DNA of 64,000 bases from Pseudomaricurvus sp050633365 (lineage in GTDB: Bacteria; Pseudomonadota; Gammaproteobacteria; Pseudomonadales; Cellvibrionaceae), in assembly GCA_050633365.1 (NCBI GenBank), contig JBOEGJ010000042.1:31463-95462 (forward strand), in the 5' to 3' direction. Shown here in pieces: positions 1-9,135 of this stretch (its first letter is position 1; the number at the start of each line of letters is the position of its first letter). A model generated the notes under the pieces. That model did not search any database and had not been told where the DNA came from. It worked only from the letters and a program-made list of their open reading frames with translations. The position numbers were made by a program, and so were the translations under genes.

Positions 1-62
1 CACTGTGCACGCTCGACTCTTGAGTGCACCCCGAGAGCGCGACTAAAGCTATTAGGCAAAAC

Positions 63-95
63 CAAAACGAGGCCAGCAATGCTGACCTCGTTTTG
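63..95 (-). terminator. Rho-independent terminator after nqrF (palindromic)
   Basis: A near-perfect inverted repeat pairs positions 63-77 with 81-95 around a 3-base loop. One pair is a G-U wobble. On the minus strand the stem ends in a T-rich run. It lies 45 bases past the nqrF stop and is symmetric enough to work in both directions. No gene is visible in positions 1-62. Confidence 0.85.
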
Positions 96-139
96 AGGGT
101 CTGACTTTTACAACAAGTCATATCCAAATGCATCATCGA

Positions 140-1363
140 TTAGCCGCCGAAGTCATCCAAGAGGATGTTTTCATCTTCAACACCTAGATCTTTCAACATT
201 TTAACAACCGCGGCGTTCATCATTGGAGGCCCACACATGTAGTACTCACAATCTTCTGGCGCTGGATGATCCTTCAGATACTCATCATAGAGCACATTAT
301 GGATAAAGCCGGTCATACCAGTCCAGTTGTCTTCTGGCTGCGGATCTGAAAGTGCTACGTGCCAATTGAAGTTTTCATTCTCGTTGGCAAGCATGTCATA
401 TTCGTCTTGATAGAACATTTCACGCATGGAACGAGCACCGTACCAGAACGACATCTTACGATCAGAGTTCAAGCGCTTAAGTTGATCAAAGATGTGTGAA
501 CGCATGGGCGCCATACCCGCACCACCGCCGATGAATACCATTTCGGCATCGGTGTCTTTTGCGAAGAACTCACCAAAGGGTCCGTATACGGTAATTTTGT
601 CACCTGGCTTCAAATTAAAGACAAACGATGACATCTGACCGGCAGGAATACCTTGAGAACCCGGAGGTGGCGTTGCAATACGAATATTGAACTTAACCAC
701 ACCCTTTTCTTCTGGGTAGTTCGCCATGGAATAAGCGCGGATAACCGGCTCGTCCACTTTGGATTCAACGTTAAAGAAGCCAAAGCGTTCCCAGTCACCA
801 CGATACTCTTCATCGATATCGAAGTTCGAGTATTTAACATGGTGCGCAGGTGCTTCCAACTGAACATAACCGCCAGCACGAAAATCTACGTTTTCACCCT
901 CTGGCAATTTGAGCGTGAGCTCCTTAATGAAGGTTGCAACGTTTGGATTTGATTCAACAGTACATTCCCACTGCTTAACACCAAATACGTCTTCTTCTAC
1001 GTGAATTGTCATGTTCTCTTTAACAGGAACCTGACAAGACAAACGCCAGCCTTCAGCGGCATCGCGTTTGGTGAAGTGAGACTCTTCGGTGGGCAGCATT
1101 GAGCCACCACCAGAGTTCACTACACACTTACACTGGGCGCAGCTACCGCCACCACCACAAGCCGATGGCAGGAATAAACCGCCTTCAGCTAGAGTTTGAA
1201 GCAGCTTACCGCCAGCCGGTACGGTGAGAGTTTTCTCGCCGTTAATTTCAATATTGACGTCACCACTGTTAACCAGCTTTGCACGTGCACTGAGGATCAC
1301 GACCACCAGCGCAAGTACGATGCCGGTAAACATGGCGACACCTGATACGATTGTAATATCCAT
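140..1363 (-). CDS. nqrF: Na+-translocating NADH:quinone oxidoreductase subunit F
   Basis: Entry subunit of the Na+-NQR complex: it oxidises NADH with FAD and passes electrons through a 2Fe-2S centre. The 407-residue protein has an N-terminal membrane helix (about 5-25), a plant-type ferredoxin domain with Cys69, Cys75, Cys78 and Cys110 (motif CGGGGSCAQC), then a ferredoxin-reductase module with the FAD motif RAYSMANYP and the NADH-binding segments GGGAGMAPMRSH and YYMCGPPMM. Length is normal for the family. It is the last gene of a six-gene nqr operon, 20 bases after nqrE, and is followed at once by a terminator. The flavin transferase gene apbE, often next in line, is not visible here. Confidence 0.97.
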   Translation of the reverse strand: MDITIVSGVAMFTGIVLALVVVILSARAKLVNSGDVNIEINGEKTLTVPAGGKLLQTLAEGGLFLPSACGGGGSCAQCKCVVNSGGGSMLPTEESHFTKRDAAEGWRLSCQVPVKENMTIHVEEDVFGVKQWECTVESNPNVATFIKELTLKLPEGENVDFRAGGYVQLEAPAHHVKYSNFDIDEEYRGDWERFGFFNVESKVDEPVIRAYSMANYPEEKGVVKFNIRIATPPPGSQGIPAGQMSSFVFNLKPGDKITVYGPFGEFFAKDTDAEMVFIGGGAGMAPMRSHIFDQLKRLNSDRKMSFWYGARSMREMFYQDEYDMLANENENFNWHVALSDPQPEDNWTGMTGFIHNVLYDEYLKDHPAPEDCEYYMCGPPMMNAAVVKMLKDLGVEDENILLDDFGG

Positions 1364-1383
1364 ACTTCGTAATACCTCGCTGA

Positions 1384-1998
1384 TTACAGATCAATGCCGC
1401 CGAACGACATAAAGCCTAGAGACATGAGCCCCACAGTAATGAAGGTGATACCCAGACCGCGCAAGCCATCGGGAACATCACTGTACTTCATTTTCTCGCG
1501 AATACCCGCCAATGCGGTGATCGCCAGCGCCCAACCGACACCAGAACCGATACCGAACACAGCAGACTCTGCAAGATCGTAGTCACGCTCAACCATGAAC
1601 AATACCGCACCCATGATGGCGCAGTTCACAGTGATCAATGGCAAGAACACACCCAAGGCGTTATACAGCGCAGGCACATACTTATCGAGCAACATTTCCA
1701 AGATCTGGACCATTGCGGCGATAACACCGATGTAGGTAATCAGACCCAAGAAACTCAGATCAACTTCGGCAAACTCTGGACTCAACCAAACCAAGGCACC
1801 GTCTGCCAAGAGATAGGTATAAAGCAGGTTGTTAACCGGTACAGTAATACCCAGTACAACAACAACGGCAATACCTAAACCAAAGGCCGCTTCGACTTTC
1901 TTGGAGATTGCCAAGAAAGTACACATACCCAGGAAGAATGCCAACGCCATGTTGTCGATGAAGATTGCCCGCACAAACAGGCTTAAATAATGTTCCAT
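1384..1998 (-). CDS. nqrE: Na+-translocating NADH:quinone oxidoreductase subunit E
   Basis: Integral membrane subunit of Na+-NQR, 204 residues and almost wholly hydrophobic, with about six transmembrane helices. NqrE and NqrD are homologous, RnfA/RnfE-type subunits that hold a buried iron-sulfur centre between them. The N-terminal segment MEHYLSLFVRAIFIDNMALA and the downstream VNCAIMGAVLFM with its cysteine are typical of the family. It starts 3 bases after nqrD ends, so the two are probably translationally coupled. Confidence 0.97.
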   Translation of the reverse strand: MEHYLSLFVRAIFIDNMALAFFLGMCTFLAISKKVEAAFGLGIAVVVVLGITVPVNNLLYTYLLADGALVWLSPEFAEVDLSFLGLITYIGVIAAMVQILEMLLDKYVPALYNALGVFLPLITVNCAIMGAVLFMVERDYDLAESAVFGIGSGVGWALAITALAGIREKMKYSDVPDGLRGLGITFITVGLMSLGFMSFGGIDL

Positions 1999-2001
1999 AG
2001 C

Positions 2002-2655
2002 TTAAGCCTCCTTCACAGTGTTAGGACAAATCTTGAATTCTTCTTCTTCCACTTGATCAGGGAAGGCGGCACGAATGCCCCAGATGATCAAACCGATCAA
2101 GAAGAACGCACTTGGTGGCAGCAGCAACATACCGTTTGATACGTACCAACCACCATCGGTTACCAATGGAAGAATTTCGTAGCCCAACAATTTGCCAGAA
2201 CCAAATAACTCACGAATGGTACCCAGCGCAATCAAGATAGCGCTGTAACCAAAGCCGTTACCGATACCATCCATGAAGCTGGCACCAGGGGGGTTCTTCA
2301 TAGCAAACGCTTCAGCACGGCCCATGACGATACAGTTGGTGATAATCAGACCAACAAATACTGACAACTGCTTACTGATATCATAAGCCACAGCCTTCAA
2401 TACCTGATCAACGACGATTACCAGAGAGGCAATAATCGTCATCTGAATAATGATACGAATGCTACCAGGAGCATGGTTTCGTACCAGTGACACAAACAGG
2501 TTAGAGAAAGCACAAACAACGGTCAGTGCAATACACATAACCAATGTCACTTTCAGCGAGCTGGTCACAGCCAAGGCAGAACAAATTCCTAGAATTTGTA
2601 AAGCAATTGGGTTGTTTTCGAAAACGGGTTTAAGTAAAAGCTCTTTCATTTTCAT
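2002..2655 (-). CDS. nqrD: Na+-translocating NADH:quinone oxidoreductase subunit D
   Basis: Membrane subunit of Na+-NQR, 217 residues with about six hydrophobic helices. It is a paralogue of NqrE and carries the matching cysteine segment TNCIVMGRAEAFA and the loop PPGASFMDGIGNGFGYS known from NqrD/RnfE proteins. The gene lies 2 bases from nqrC and 3 bases from nqrE in the operon. A second in-frame ATG two codons downstream is possible as the start but makes no functional difference. Confidence 0.97.
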   Translation of the reverse strand: MKMKELLLKPVFENNPIALQILGICSALAVTSSLKVTLVMCIALTVVCAFSNLFVSLVRNHAPGSIRIIIQMTIIASLVIVVDQVLKAVAYDISKQLSVFVGLIITNCIVMGRAEAFAMKNPPGASFMDGIGNGFGYSAILIALGTIRELFGSGKLLGYEILPLVTDGGWYVSNGMLLLPPSAFFLIGLIIWGIRAAFPDQVEEEEFKICPNTVKEA

Positions 2656-2657
2656 GA

Positions 2658-3425
2658 TTATGCCTCCCCATTCTTCAGGTTATTGAGGAAACCAGCGTAG
2701 CCTTTATCGCCGAGCCAGAACTTAATCAAATTATCAACACCGCGCCCAGTCAAAGTAGCACCAGAAAGACCATCGATAGCGTGATCTGAATCTGGATTCG
2801 CTCGACCTTTAACAACGGTCAAACCAACATTGCCTTCGGCGTCGTAGGCTTTCTTGCCGGGAAACTGACCTTTCCACTTAGGATTATCAACTTCACCACC
2901 AAGACCTGGGGTTTCAGCGTGCTCGTAAAAACCCAGGCCAACCACGGTATTCAAGTCTGAACCCAAAGCTAAGAAGCCATAGAGTGTTGACCAAAGACCA
3001 TAACCTTTGATTGGCAGGATTACAGTCTCGACACCGTTTTCGCTTTCAACCAAATAGACCTTAGCGACGTTGACTCGACGTGAAATCTTTGCAAGATCTT
3101 CAGCACCAGTCAGTTCAACCGAACGACCCGGAGCCTTAGACATCTTGCGCTGATCGTATTTCTCAACGCCTTCAGGGACTTCGGTGTATTTGCCCGTCTC
3201 GAGATCTACCAACTTGGTAGAAATCTGCTGAAACTGTTCCTCAACGCTAACGCCTTCTTTCAACAAGCCTGCGGCCGCCAAAATGTTGCGCTTAAAATCG
3301 AGCGATTTGTTCGCGACCTGTGCTGGCTTGAGCATAACAGCAGCGGTAGAAACCACTACTGAACACACGATACACAGCGCCAGAGCGACACCAACCGTTT
3401 TTCCTATCGTATCGTTACTAGCCAC
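2658..3425 (-). CDS. nqrC: Na+-translocating NADH:quinone oxidoreductase subunit C (GTG start)
   Basis: Periplasmic flavoprotein subunit of Na+-NQR. It has one N-terminal membrane helix and the covalent FMN attachment motif SGATLT, with the flavinylated threonine near residue 226. An upstream ATG at 3458 would add 11 residues. The GTG at 3425 is preferred because a strong GGAGG Shine-Dalgarno sequence lies 7 bases before it and the protein then begins MASNDTIGKTVG, as expected. With this start the gene overlaps the end of nqrB by 8 bases. The modification requires an ApbE-type flavin transferase encoded elsewhere. Confidence 0.95.
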   Translation of the reverse strand: MASNDTIGKTVGVALALCIVCSVVVSTAAVMLKPAQVANKSLDFKRNILAAAGLLKEGVSVEEQFQQISTKLVDLETGKYTEVPEGVEKYDQRKMSKAPGRSVELTGAEDLAKISRRVNVAKVYLVESENGVETVILPIKGYGLWSTLYGFLALGSDLNTVVGLGFYEHAETPGLGGEVDNPKWKGQFPGKKAYDAEGNVGLTVVKGRANPDSDHAIDGLSGATLTGRGVDNLIKFWLGDKGYAGFLNNLKNGEA

Positions 3426-4632
3426 GTGCCAACCTCCGCTTAATGTTCGACTGCACAACCATGTGATCGATCAGTGGCGCAAACAAGTTAGCGAACAAGA
3501 TCGCCAACATCATGCCTTCAGGGAAAGCAGGGTTTACCACACGAATCACAACCACCATGAATCCGATCAAAGCACCAAACCACCACTTACCAGCGTTAGT
3601 CATAGATGCAGATACAGGATCAGTCGCCATGAAAATCATACCGAACGCAAAACCGCCAATCACCAAGTGCCAAGACCACGGCAGTGCCATCATCGGATTG
3701 GTTTCTGGGTTGCCCACAGCATTGAATAGAAGAGACGTTAAGATCATGCCCGCCATGACGCCTAGAATGATACGCAGTGACGCGATCTTCATAGCAACCA
3801 GAGCAACACCACCGATCAAAATCGCTAGGGTTGAAGTCTCACCGATAGAGCCTTGCATCTTACCGAAGAAAGCATCCATCCAGGTTAAGCCCATGCCGCC
3901 AGCTTCTTTCGCTGCGCTTAGAGCATCAACACCCTGAGAAGCCGCAACCGACAGCGCCGTAGCACCCGTGTAACCATCAACAGAGGTCCAAACCGCATCA
4001 CCTGACATCTCTGCTGGGTAGGCGAAGAACATAAATGCACGGCCAGCCAAGGCAGGGTTCAAGAAGTTCTTTCCGGTTCCACCAAACACTTCTTTTGCAA
4101 TCACGATGCCAAAGCTAATGCCCAGTGCGACTTGCCAAAGCGGTACATCAGGAGGACAGATCAGTGCAAACAAGACTGAAGTAACAAAGAAACCTTCGTT
4201 AACTTCGTGTCCGCGCTTAGCCGCGAATAGAATTTCCCAAAAACCACCGACAATGAATGTGGTTGCGTAAATGGGTAAGAAGTACAGCGCACCGTGCCAC
4301 ATGTTATGCAACCAGTTATTGGCGTCAAAGCCAATAATGAACATATCGCGCCAGTTGCCGATTTGAGTGACACCCAAATCAGCCATGATGGTATTGGCTT
4401 GCCAACCCACGTTGTACATACCTACGAACATCGCCGGGAAAGTACAAACCCAAACGGTGATCATGATACGTTTAAGATCGATACCATCACGCACATGCGA
4501 GGTATTGTTGGTTACGTCGTTAGGACGGAACAAACCCGTATCAATCGCTTCGTACAACGCGTAGAACTTTTCGTATTTACCGCCTTTGTGAAAATGCGGC
4601 TCCATATTGTCGAGTAAAGTGCGTATTCCCAT
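3418..4632 (-). CDS. nqrB: Na+-translocating NADH:quinone oxidoreductase subunit B
   Basis: Largest membrane subunit of Na+-NQR (404 residues, about ten helices). It carries a covalently bound FMN and riboflavin and forms the Na+ path. The FMN attachment sequence TGATALS lies near residue 235. The N-terminal region MGIRTLLDNMEPHFHKGGKY and the segment GTGKNFLNPALAGRAFMFF are family hallmarks. It lies 3 bases from nqrA and overlaps nqrC. Confidence 0.97.
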   Translation of the reverse strand: MGIRTLLDNMEPHFHKGGKYEKFYALYEAIDTGLFRPNDVTNNTSHVRDGIDLKRIMITVWVCTFPAMFVGMYNVGWQANTIMADLGVTQIGNWRDMFIIGFDANNWLHNMWHGALYFLPIYATTFIVGGFWEILFAAKRGHEVNEGFFVTSVLFALICPPDVPLWQVALGISFGIVIAKEVFGGTGKNFLNPALAGRAFMFFAYPAEMSGDAVWTSVDGYTGATALSVAASQGVDALSAAKEAGGMGLTWMDAFFGKMQGSIGETSTLAILIGGVALVAMKIASLRIILGVMAGMILTSLLFNAVGNPETNPMMALPWSWHLVIGGFAFGMIFMATDPVSASMTNAGKWWFGALIGFMVVVIRVVNPAFPEGMMLAILFANLFAPLIDHMVVQSNIKRRLARG

Positions 4633-4635
4633 GCC

Positions 4636-5979
4636 TTAACCCTCCTTCTCAATGCGAGTCAGATTGTTTCGCAAGATCGGCCCGTATTCGTATTTGCCAG
4701 GGCAAACAAACGTACACAGCGCCAGATCTTCCTCATCCAACTCGAGACAACCCAGTTTTTGACCCAAGTCAGTATCGCCAACAATCAACGCGCGCAACAA
4801 CTGAGTCGGCAAGATATCCAGCGGCATGATGCGCTCATAGGCCCCGATGGGAACCATGGCACGCTCAGAACCGTTAGTCGTGGTATCGAAGTCGTACTTC
4901 TTACCAGAGAACAAACTGGAGATGTAAATACTCAAGCTCGAGAAGTTATTAAAACCAGCTCTTAGGTAATGCAAGAATGGACGATCACGCCCTTCCGTCA
5001 ATACTGAGATTTGCTGATGATAACGCCCCAAGAAAGATAGAGGACCCGCAGCCGTACGACCACCGAATACGGAGCCAGAAACGATACGGTTTTCGCCATC
5101 TTTTAATTGACCGTTGGTCAACTCTTCAATGCTCGCCCCGACGCGGGTGCGAACCAAGCGAGGCTGCTCAACCTGTGGCCCCGCCAAGGAAATGACTCGC
5201 TCGGTTGGCAATTTACCGGTGGCAAACAATTGGCCGAAGGCAATGACGTCTTGGTAACCAATGGTCCAAACCGTCTTAGTCGCACTCACAGGATCCAAGT
5301 GATGGATGTGTGTGCCGGCATTGCCCGCAGGATGCACACCGGAAAACTCTTCCGAGCTTACACGGCTGTTATTACCGGTAAGTATGTCTGCACCTTCAGC
5401 TTTACAAACGTAAACCTGACCAGCGGTTAGACGTGACAAGATGGTCAACCCGTTGACAAACTCATCTCGGCGCTCGCCGATGATTTGCTCAGGGTTCATC
5501 GCCAATGGATTGGTATCCATCGCTGTCACGAATATGGAATTTGGTGTCGTCGTCGGAGCTGGTACCTTGCTGTATGGACGAGTGCGTAAAGCAGTCCACA
5601 AGCCGGAATTCACCAGGTTTTCCTTGACTTGCTCTTCAGTTAGCGAGGCCAACTGATCAGCGCTGTATTGACTAAAGTTCTCTGCTTCGTCGCCTTCCAC
5701 ATCGATAACCACAGATTGCAGAACACGTTTTGCACCACGATTAATCGCGGAAACAGTACCTGCTGCAGGCGCGGTGTAGATAACGCCCTCTGTTTTTTTA
5801 TCGGAAAACAACAACTGCCCGAGCTTAACCTTGTCGCCGACCTGAACGGCCATGGTTGGCTTCATACCGTGGTAATCAGCACCAATAATGGCGACAGAGC
5901 GGATCTGCGGACCATCAACGATAGCCTGCTCGGGAGCTCCGGATATGGGTAAATCCAATCCCCGACGGATATTTATCAT
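4636..5979 (-). CDS. nqrA: Na+-translocating NADH:quinone oxidoreductase subunit A
   Basis: Cytoplasmic subunit of Na+-NQR and first gene of the operon. The open frame runs 6 codons further upstream to a GTG at 5997, but the ATG at 5979 gives the canonical N-terminus MINIRRGLDLPISG and the usual length of about 447 residues. A weak purine stretch (AGAG) precedes it. The conserved CPGKYEYG segment is near the C-terminus (E. coli-group RnfC-like fold). All six nqr genes are on the minus strand with gaps or overlaps under 25 bases, so they form one transcript. Confidence 0.96.
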   Translation of the reverse strand: MINIRRGLDLPISGAPEQAIVDGPQIRSVAIIGADYHGMKPTMAVQVGDKVKLGQLLFSDKKTEGVIYTAPAAGTVSAINRGAKRVLQSVVIDVEGDEAENFSQYSADQLASLTEEQVKENLVNSGLWTALRTRPYSKVPAPTTTPNSIFVTAMDTNPLAMNPEQIIGERRDEFVNGLTILSRLTAGQVYVCKAEGADILTGNNSRVSSEEFSGVHPAGNAGTHIHHLDPVSATKTVWTIGYQDVIAFGQLFATGKLPTERVISLAGPQVEQPRLVRTRVGASIEELTNGQLKDGENRIVSGSVFGGRTAAGPLSFLGRYHQQISVLTEGRDRPFLHYLRAGFNNFSSLSIYISSLFSGKKYDFDTTTNGSERAMVPIGAYERIMPLDILPTQLLRALIVGDTDLGQKLGCLELDEEDLALCTFVCPGKYEYGPILRNNLTRIEKEG

Positions 5980-6301
5980 ACGTCTCTGCCTAATCACTCG
6001 TTAAATAAGTGTGGGCTGCGCGGATGCGCGACCTTATTTTTTTGTTCAGCTTGTGCACATACCGCGTGAAAACCGAAGAAACCGTGGCAATTGTGCTCAG
6101 AAAGGGCACAAAAGCGACTGATACGGCCACTTCAAGTGTAGTCAAAGACGATTAAAATGCATCAAACTGCGCGGGTGAGACTATAGATAGAAAGTAGCGC
6201 CCCAAAAACCGGTCATAAAAGAACTCATTACTGAGCCCCTAACCCGCTTCCAACGACCAAAACACTGCCTATATATAGGATCCCCAAATTAAACCGGCGC
6301 A

Positions 6302-6330
6302 ATTATAAAGACGGGGGCTCACGCTGACCA
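6302..6330 (-). promoter_or_regulatory. Candidate promoter for the nqr operon
   Basis: On the minus strand a perfect -10 box TATAAT (6307-6302) is preceded at 17 bases by TGGTCA (6330-6325), a 4-of-6 match to the -35 consensus. The predicted start near 6295 would leave a leader of about 315 bases before nqrA. The rest of the 5998-6462 gap shows no gene. It does contain a 12-base palindrome, CCTATATATAGG, at 6268-6279. Confidence 0.4.
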
Positions 6331-6462
6331 GTCATTGTTGGCACTTAAGCACAAATTAGTCAGAAAAAAGTCTGTAATCTCAAGATGTTAGACAAAGGTC
6401 TAGCTAGAAAACCACCACCCAGAACATTTTATGACCAACCGGTTTTATTCCCTCCAGAACCC

Positions 6463-6490
6463 AAAAAGCCGCTGCATTTCTGCAACGGCC
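6463..6490 (-). terminator. Rho-independent terminator of gap
   Basis: On the minus strand, a 9-base-pair stem (6489-6481 with 6476-6468, one G-U pair) and a short GAAA-type loop are followed by five T residues (6467-6463). It lies about 25 bases past the gap stop codon, so it ends the gap transcript before it reaches the nqr promoter region. Confidence 0.85.
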
Positions 6491-6513
6491 CTTTGATCAC
6501 TCCCCTGAAAGAC

Positions 6514-7962
6514 TTATGCCTTTGGGAAAATGTCGAAACTTACGCCACACATATCTTCTAAGCAGCGAACAACCTGGCAGCTATAGCCAAATTCGTTGTC
6601 GTACCAGCAGTACAGAACAGCGCTCTTACCGTCGACAATGGTTGCCTTGGAATCGAACACACAGGCGTAGCGAGATCCAACAAAATCGCTCGACACAACC
6701 TCTGGCGAGTTGGTGTAGTCGATTTGTTGCTGCAGTGGTGAGTGCAATGCGGTTTCGCGCATATAGGCATTCAGCTCTTCAGCAGTGGTCTCTTTATCCA
6801 ACTGTAAGTTAAGGATTGCCATAGAAACGTTCGGGGTTGGAACGCGGATAGCATTACCGGTGAGCTTGCCTTTCAATTCTGGCAACGCTTTGGAAACAGC
6901 CTTAGCAGCACCAGTTTCGGTGATAACCATGTTCAAAGCCGCACTGCGACCGCGACGCTCGCCCTTGTGATAGTTATCAATCAAGTTCTGATCGTTGGTG
7001 TAAGCGTGAACCGTTTCAACGTGGCCGTGCTTAACGCCGTACTCATCCATCATTGCCTTAAGCACTGGAGTGATGGCGTTGGTGGTACAAGACGCAGCCG
7101 ACAAAATAGAGTCTTCAGCCGCGATATCGGAGTTGTTGATACCGTAAACAATGTTCTTGATGTCACCTTTACCCGGCGCGGTCAAGATAACTTTCGAAGC
7201 GCCCTTGCACTCCAAGTGCTGACCTAGGCCAGCTTCATCACGCCACACACCTGTGTTATCAACGATGATGGCATTGTTGATACCGTAATCGGTGTAATCG
7301 ATTTCAGACGGCGAGTTGGCGTAGATAATTTTAACTTCGTTGCCGTTAAGTACGAGGGTACTGTTTTCTTCATCGACGCGGATAGTGCCTTTAAAGGTGC
7401 CATGAACAGAGTCGCGACGCAGCAAGCTAGCGCGCTTAACCAGATCATCAACCGCCTTACCCTTGCGCACAACAATTGCTTTTAAGCGCAATACATCGCC
7501 AGAACCGGCCTTTTCGACCAACAAGCGAGCCACCAAGCGACCGATACGACCAAAACCATACAGCACCACATCTTGCGGCTCTGGCAGCGGCTTGCTGTCA
7601 CTATCAATGGCATCAGCCATTTCAGCAGCAACAAAGGCGTTAACATCGCTAGCGCCCTCTTTCATGAACTTAACCGCCAACTTGCCCACATCAACATGAG
7701 CAGGGCCAAGATTCAAATTTGACAGAGCTTCTACAATTGGGAAGGTTTCAAATTCGGACAACTCGTTCTCTTCGACCTGACGTACGCGGCGATGCGCCTT
7801 CATCATGTCAATCACTGAACGATTGACCAAGGTACGGCCATACATGTAGATACCTACATTGCTCTCACGGTTCAGCTTACCAATCAGTGGAATCATCGCC
7901 TCTGCGAGGGCTTCACGCTCTTTCCAATCCTTGAAAAAATCGTCTGGCTTAGGTCGGTTCAC
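6514..7962 (-). CDS. gap: Glyceraldehyde-3-phosphate dehydrogenase, N-terminally extended form
   Basis: Glycolytic/gluconeogenic enzyme converting glyceraldehyde 3-phosphate to 1,3-bisphosphoglycerate. Residues 1-130 form an extra helical N-terminal region. The Rossmann motif GFGRIGR is at 136-142 and the catalytic motif ASCTTN at 290-295 gives nucleophile Cys292. The C-terminus WYDNEFGYSCQVVR is canonical. At 482 residues it is about 145 longer than ordinary GAPDH. This matches the longer Pseudomonas paralogue that sits between nqr and mfd (PA3001 type), so the extension is a family trait and not a fusion artefact. The cofactor preference cannot be told from sequence alone. It is transcribed divergently from mfd, with a lipoprotein gene between them. 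Confidence 0.92.
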   Translation of the reverse strand: MNRPKPDDFFKDWKEREALAEAMIPLIGKLNRESNVGIYMYGRTLVNRSVIDMMKAHRRVRQVEENELSEFETFPIVEALSNLNLGPAHVDVGKLAVKFMKEGASDVNAFVAAEMADAIDSDSKPLPEPQDVVLYGFGRIGRLVARLLVEKAGSGDVLRLKAIVVRKGKAVDDLVKRASLLRRDSVHGTFKGTIRVDEENSTLVLNGNEVKIIYANSPSEIDYTDYGINNAIIVDNTGVWRDEAGLGQHLECKGASKVILTAPGKGDIKNIVYGINNSDIAAEDSILSAASCTTNAITPVLKAMMDEYGVKHGHVETVHAYTNDQNLIDNYHKGERRGRSAALNMVITETGAAKAVSKALPELKGKLTGNAIRVPTPNVSMAILNLQLDKETTAEELNAYMRETALHSPLQQQIDYTNSPEVVSSDFVGSRYACVFDSKATIVDGKSAVLYCWYDNEFGYSCQVVRCLEDMCGVSFDIFPKA

Positions 7963-8176
7963 GAGTAGTCACCTTAAACTTTGTTAGAAAATCCAATGCA
8001 GCTGCCGCTTTGTTCGCGCCAGCCACCGATAAAAAGGAGCGCTATTATCGTGATTCATCCCCCGCCACGCAAGGCTGGGAGTAAAATCTAAGTGAATTAC
8101 ATTGCAGCGGGGCACAACCCAGAGAAGAATTTAATGGAGTTACAAGAAGTACTCGCGATTTAACGGCTTGGAACCC

Positions 8177-8947
8177 TTAAAGAGGTATGAATGTCATGCT
8201 CACCAATCCGTGTGCAACGGTATTGACGGCCCTCTGAGTTTGGCCCTGCATAATCTTTGACATCATATCTTGATGTGCAATCAACTTACCAAATAGCCGT
8301 TCAAAGCTGAGATTTACCACCTCGGCAGACATACTGTCACTGAACAACAGTGGTGAACCATCACTAGCGCGCTTACTGCGCAACAACCAAACCATGACCT
8401 CGACATTGCGGGCGCTGTTATAAAGCTTTTGCCCTTCAACACTGTCGAGCAAGTAAAACTCTCGCTTAAAGCCATAGGCCTCGTCGAACATCCCATAGAG
8501 CCCGGCCATCAATGCAAATACTCGATCGCCATGAAAACCTTCATCAAACGCCAATCTCATGGATTCAATACTTCTGGTATTAGATAACTCCTCAAACCCA
8601 TAGAGACCGCCCTGTGAAGCCTCGAGCTGCTGCCATCGAGCCTCGATCCAGTCTTTTGAGGCTTGAGGTTCAGATAATGGCTTTGACCCTATACGCGCCG
8701 CGACGGAATACTCGGCACCTCGTGAGATCTGAACCGGATTCAATCGGTATAATTTGGTATTAAGGTCTTTGAGCGCCGAAAAGACGGCCTGACGGTGTAA
8801 GTCAGCCACCAAATCCACATCACTTTTCGCCAGATCCTTGAGCTGAAACCGCCCCGCCTGCTGAGCACAGCCAGCCACCATCACCAGCACACACAAAAAC
8901 ACGCAGCGAAAACAACAGCGCATGAACACAGACAGCCCCTTCAACAT
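8177..8947 (-). CDS. Putative lipoprotein of unknown function
   Basis: 256-residue protein with a hydrophobic N-terminus rich in cysteine that ends in a lipobox VAGC, so it is probably exported and lipid-anchored. The start is the ATG at 8947, preceded by AAGGAT at 7 bases. A TTG one codon upstream is less likely. The mature part is mostly helical and soluble, with no catalytic motif that I recognise. It is divergent from mfd and stands between gap and mfd. Confidence 0.7.
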   Translation of the reverse strand: MLKGLSVFMRCCFRCVFLCVLVMVAGCAQQAGRFQLKDLAKSDVDLVADLHRQAVFSALKDLNTKLYRLNPVQISRGAEYSVAARIGSKPLSEPQASKDWIEARWQQLEASQGGLYGFEELSNTRSIESMRLAFDEGFHGDRVFALMAGLYGMFDEAYGFKREFYLLDSVEGQKLYNSARNVEVMVWLLRSKRASDGSPLLFSDSMSAEVVNLSFERLFGKLIAHQDMMSKIMQGQTQRAVNTVAHGLVSMTFIPL

Positions 8948-9135
8948 CAATAATCCTTATCAATACAAACAGATCGCTTAAGCGATTTCGCGGCGCACAC
9001 TCATAACCTGCAGTCTTGGACAACGGTAAAAGCTGCCAAAGCTCGCTACAGTCGCTACAATAGCGCCGCGCAAACAAAGTGAACTTATCACTAAAACTGA
9101 GCGCCTCGAAGTACTTAACCATAGAGCATGAGAAT

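Noticed and set aside
3283..3729. Plus-strand ORF of 148 codons within nqrB/nqrC
   Set aside because: Antisense shadow with no family pattern, wholly inside well-supported nqr genes.
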